A DNA stretch of 64,000 nt from Bog-532 sp963742875. GTDB lineage: Bacteria > Actinomycetota > Actinomycetes > Streptosporangiales > Streptosporangiaceae. The number at the start of each line of letters is the position of its first letter. Within the stretch, counting starts at the first letter, position 1. Location: assembly GCA_963742875.1 (NCBI GenBank), contig CAVUNO010000015.1, forward strand, positions 1 to 64,000, read 5' to 3'. A program made the translations under genes and the position numbers. The notes under the pieces are model-generated. The model had not been told where the DNA came from. It saw only the letters and a list, made by a program, of their open reading frames with translations, and ran no database searches. This document shows positions 61,636 through 64,000 of the stretch, one piece after another.

Positions 61636-61715
61636 AGCTGAGGCTGTTTCACCTGGTCAGCGCCTATATCGGTTCGCCACTGGGGGGAACTACGGCTTAG
61701 CGAATCGCTATAACT

Positions 61716-61838
61716 GCAGGTCAGGGCTATCGAACGTCCAACCCAGCCACGGCGCGGCCGATGATCATGCGCTGGATCTCGGAGGTGCCCTCGAAGATCG
61801 TGAAGATTGTGGACTACGGGGCAGTTTCCGCAGGTCAG
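61716..61838 (-). repeat. Acyl-CoA dehydrogenase 3'-end repeat, copy C
   Basis: GCAGGTCAG at 61716-61724, core 61749-61805 identical over 57 nt to copies A and B (minus strand TIFEGTSEIQRMIIGRAVAG), then TTTCCGCAGGTCAG at 61825-61838, the same 14-mer that precedes copy B. It bounds the Wadjet-like cassette on the right. Confidence 0.85.
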
Positions 61839-62456
61839 CGGCCTTTTGACCCCCGTGGTATCAGCACGGATCCAGCACGGGCTGCCCGAGAGGAATGACG
61901 GTTTCCGTCCGGCCCGTGCACGTACTCCGCCGCGGGTACATCGGAGGTATATTTTGCTCTGACCTGCCATTATCCCGTCGGCCAGGACACTCGCCCGCGC
62001 TGCCAGCGGCGCGCGGGCGGGCCGCACACGGGCCCGGCGGCCCGGGAATGCGGGAAACCTGGGCTGGCCGCTGTCCCGCCGACACGGCGGCGTCACCGGC
62101 CGGACGGGCCGTAATCGCGCCCATGCCGACGAACCCGTCCCGCGGCGCTCATAACACCCGGCGCGGGCACGCTACGGAGCGAGCCAGAGTCTTCACCGGA
62201 ACTTGCCCAGGCTCGTGCTTAGCACGTCGGCCAGGCGCGTGAGCCGGCTGGCCGTTGCTGTGGCGTACCGCTGCCTCGCCCGGCGGGATCGCCGGAGCAT
62301 GCGAAATCCGCCGACGGCTGACAACATTCCGTGCCGCCGCCCGCGGCGGCACGAGCGGACTGGGTCACGGGAACTCATAGAGTTACCGGGTGAATCAGCG
62401 GAGGGCCGCAGAAAGAACAGGTAGAGCTGTCTGAGCTGACCGAACGCGCCGCCGGG
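61839..62456. other. Intergenic region before the TPR gene
   Basis: No gene recognised. CGTGCCGCCG and CGGCGGCACG form a perfect 10-bp hairpin with a 4-nt loop at 62330-62353. GGAGGG at 62400-62405 resembles a ribosome binding site, but no standard start codon of the downstream frame lies at proper distance. Confidence 0.5.
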
Positions 62457-64000
62457 ATGCTCGAGAGCGCCTTGGGTGCTGGCGACTCGAAAGGCATCGC
62501 CGAAGCCGTCTCCTTGTTCGACGAGGTCATGAGCGTCTGCAGCCGGGGGCCTCACGTGGAGTACTGGAAGTCTGTGGTCAACCTGGCCGATGCGCTGATC
62601 AAGCAGGCCGAGGCGGACGGCTCGGACGGCCCAGTTGACCGTGCGCTGGATCTCCTTGATGCCAACGAGCAGCATTTCCGTACTCGCGATCAGCAGATCC
62701 CTTTCCTGCAGCGGAAGGGGCAGGCGCTGCTGCTGAAGGCGCAGCGTACGGCTGATAGGGCCGTGATGCGGGCGGCCGTCCAGGCCAGGAAGAAGCGTGC
62801 CCGGCTGACGCCCCGGGTCCACGCGGGTTACGGCGAGGGCATGCTGGAGCTGGGCATAACGCTGCTTCACAGCGGAGCCATGTTCCGCAACGTCGCTGAG
62901 CTGGACGAGGCGGTCGCGGTCCTTGAGTCGGCGGAGAAGTATCCCGACGGCTCAGCCGACCGGTCCCTGGTCTTGACTTCGCTGGGCAATGCCCGGCTTG
63001 AGCGCCTTCTGCGCTCGGCCGGCCGCAGCCGGGCGGAGCTGGACGTTGTCGTGGCGGATCATATGGAGGCGATGCACGAGCGCTTGCCCAGCGGCGGGAA
63101 CTCGCTGGTCATTGAGTCGGACTATGGTTCGGCTCTCTTCCGCGCTTATGAACTGACCAGGAACCGCGAGTACCTGGATGCGTCGCTCGGCCCGGTGCGG
63201 CGTGCCGCAGAGCAGACTCCCGCAGGGCATTCCAGGAAGTCCGAGCGGCTGAACAGCTTTGTGTCCGTGCTGCTTGCCCTATTTGAGCGCGACGGCGACC
63301 CGGCCACGCTCGACGAGGCCATCCGGACGGGCCGTGAGGCTGTCGCCGCTGCCAGCCCCGGCCACGCTCAATATGCGACGTGCCTGTTCGGGCTCGCGTA
63401 CGGGCTGTTCCGGCGTGGGGAACTGCGCGGCACGCTGCTTGACTTCGATGAAACCGCCGTCTTGTCGGGCCAGGTGGTGGAGGCCACGCCGACGGGCCAC
63501 ACGTACCGGGCGATGCGCCTTACCCTGCACGCGCAGGCGCTGTGCTACCTGCCTTCCGTCCCGAAGCTGGGGAAGGCAGCCGCCGGCCTTGCGCAGGCGG
63601 CAAGCCTGCTGCGGCATGACGATCCGGACCGCGCGGTGATCGAGTCGAATCACGGCGCGATCCTCGAAGCCCTCGCCAGCCTGCCGGGCAGCGGAGAGCC
63701 CGTAGCGCTGGCGGCGGAGGCGGTCCGCCTCGCCCGGAAGGCGGCCGACGCCACCAGGCCGGAACACAGCGAGTACTCGAACCGGCTGCTGAACTTCACG
63801 ATCGCCTCGGCCACGCTGGCCTGGCTCAGTGGTGACGCCGCTGTTCTCGATGACCCGGTCACGCGATGCCTGGCGGTCAGGGCCCCGGAGCCGGCCGACG
63901 TGTCATCGACGCTGCTCGCTGCGGGCCTGGCTCACGCCCTGGCCGCCCGGTATGACCTCACCGGGGTCCCGGAGGCGGCGTCGGCTGCCATGGAGGCGTA
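62457..64000 (+). CDS. TPR-repeat protein (CHAT-associated type), 3' end outside window
   Basis: A frame open from 62394 to the window end; the first ATG is at 62457, giving at least 514 residues. Helical repeats of TPR type run through it: ALLLKAQRTADRAVMRAAVQ, VHAGYGEGMLELGITLLHSG, RSLVLTSLGNARLERLLRSA, VSVLLALFERDGDPATLDEA, ATCLFGLAYGLFRRGELRGT. The DPATLDEAIRTGREAV pattern is that of actinobacterial TPR proteins ending in a CHAT protease domain, which would lie beyond the edge. The codons before the ATG (ELSELTERAAG) look native, so the true start may be lost or non-standard (GTA at 62421). It follows the Wadjet-like cassette directly. Confidence 0.7.
   Translation, partial: MLESALGAGDSKGIAEAVSLFDEVMSVCSRGPHVEYWKSVVNLADALIKQAEADGSDGPVDRALDLLDANEQHFRTRDQQIPFLQRKGQALLLKAQRTADRAVMRAAVQARKKRARLTPRVHAGYGEGMLELGITLLHSGAMFRNVAELDEAVAVLESAEKYPDGSADRSLVLTSLGNARLERLLRSAGRSRAELDVVVADHMEAMHERLPSGGNSLVIESDYGSALFRAYELTRNREYLDASLGPVRRAAEQTPAGHSRKSERLNSFVSVLLALFERDGDPATLDEAIRTGREAVAAASPGHAQYATCLFGLAYGLFRRGELRGTLLDFDETAVLSGQVVEATPTGHTYRAMRLTLHAQALCYLPSVPKLGKAAAGLAQAASLLRHDDPDRAVIESNHGAILEALASLPGSGEPVALAAEAVRLARKAADATRPEHSEYSNRLLNFTIASATLAWLSGDAAVLDDPVTRCLAVRAPEPADVSSTLLAAGLAHALAARYDLTGVPEAASAAMEA

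Noticed and set aside
62193..62870. 225-codon minus-strand frame opposite the TPR gene
   Set aside because: Antisense shadow of the TPR coding region. The plus strand has the better codon pattern and recognisable repeats.

Overview
This is high-GC DNA with the coding style of an actinobacterium (Actinomycetota). Signs are the strong G/C bias at third codon positions, GTG starts, a ThyX thymidylate synthase, a FolP2-type dihydropteroate synthase paralogue, an F420/PPOX-family remnant, DUF1707, DUF6933 and DUF6225 proteins, and near-leaderless promoters. I cannot name a genus. The window mixes intact chromosomal genes with an unusually large number of broken ones: about 25 remnants with frameshifts, truncations, internal deletions or inversions. 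There are insertion sequences of the ISAzo13, IS4, IS630 and IS110 (two copies) families.

Layout. 0.4-6 kb: a GYD-domain gene, then a graveyard (ISAzo13 and IS4 transposase remnants, an FtsX-like permease, a CYTH-CHAD protein and a polyphosphate kinase fragment). 6-7.6 kb: an intact two-domain CoA transferase. 8-12.5 kb: a 3' fragment of tRNA-Pro that looks like an attachment scar, a DHFR-family enzyme, a 110-nt inverted-repeat element, a complete IS630 copy and an intact IS110 copy with a structured leader that may hold its bridge RNA. 12.5-20.2 kb: mostly decayed metabolic genes (msrA, cyclase, dienelactone hydrolase, PhzF, and a Cys/Met PLP enzyme with an inverted internal segment), with intact DUF6933, methyltransferase and Lrp/AsnC genes. 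20.7-22 kb: a second IS110, frameshifted.

22.2-26.8 kb: thyX interrupted by a 372-residue LAGLIDADG intein, and a fused TrpE-TrpG anthranilate synthase behind a Trp-Trp leader peptide and attenuator hairpin. 27-34 kb: SRPBCC proteins, XdhC, an ArsR/AHSA1 couple, DUF6225, a truncated G1 peptidase and a SulP-STAS transporter. 34-41.3 kb: a PatB/MalY lyase with a TetR remnant in frame upstream, a membrane protein, a thiolase-acyl-CoA dehydrogenase pair divergent from a FadR-type regulator, and an alpha-methylacyl-CoA racemase. 41.3-47.4 kb: a five-gene minus-strand run (gltX-like, acyl-CoA dehydrogenase, SDR, folP2, LigB-like). 47.8-53.8 kb: a NodB deacetylase, a large LPG-synthase/kinase-like membrane protein, several gene ends and a DUF1707-DUF4190 protein.

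54-64 kb is the most interesting part. Three near-identical copies of the last codons of an acyl-CoA dehydrogenase gene (57 nt identical) sit in the same orientation at 54.3, 57.5 and 61.8 kb. They look like attachment-site duplications. Between the first two lies an acyl-CoA synthetase. Between the last two lies a two-gene cassette: an in-frame fusion of a DUF2397/TIGR02677 (JetA-like) N-terminus to the coiled-coil and ATPase C-terminus of a TIGR02680 (JetC-like) SMC protein, then a TIGR02679/DUF2399 (JetD-like) Toprim protein. This is a minimised or decayed type III Wadjet-like anti-plasmid system with no JetB and no visible Walker A. A TPR-rich, possibly CHAT-type, protein gene runs off the right edge.
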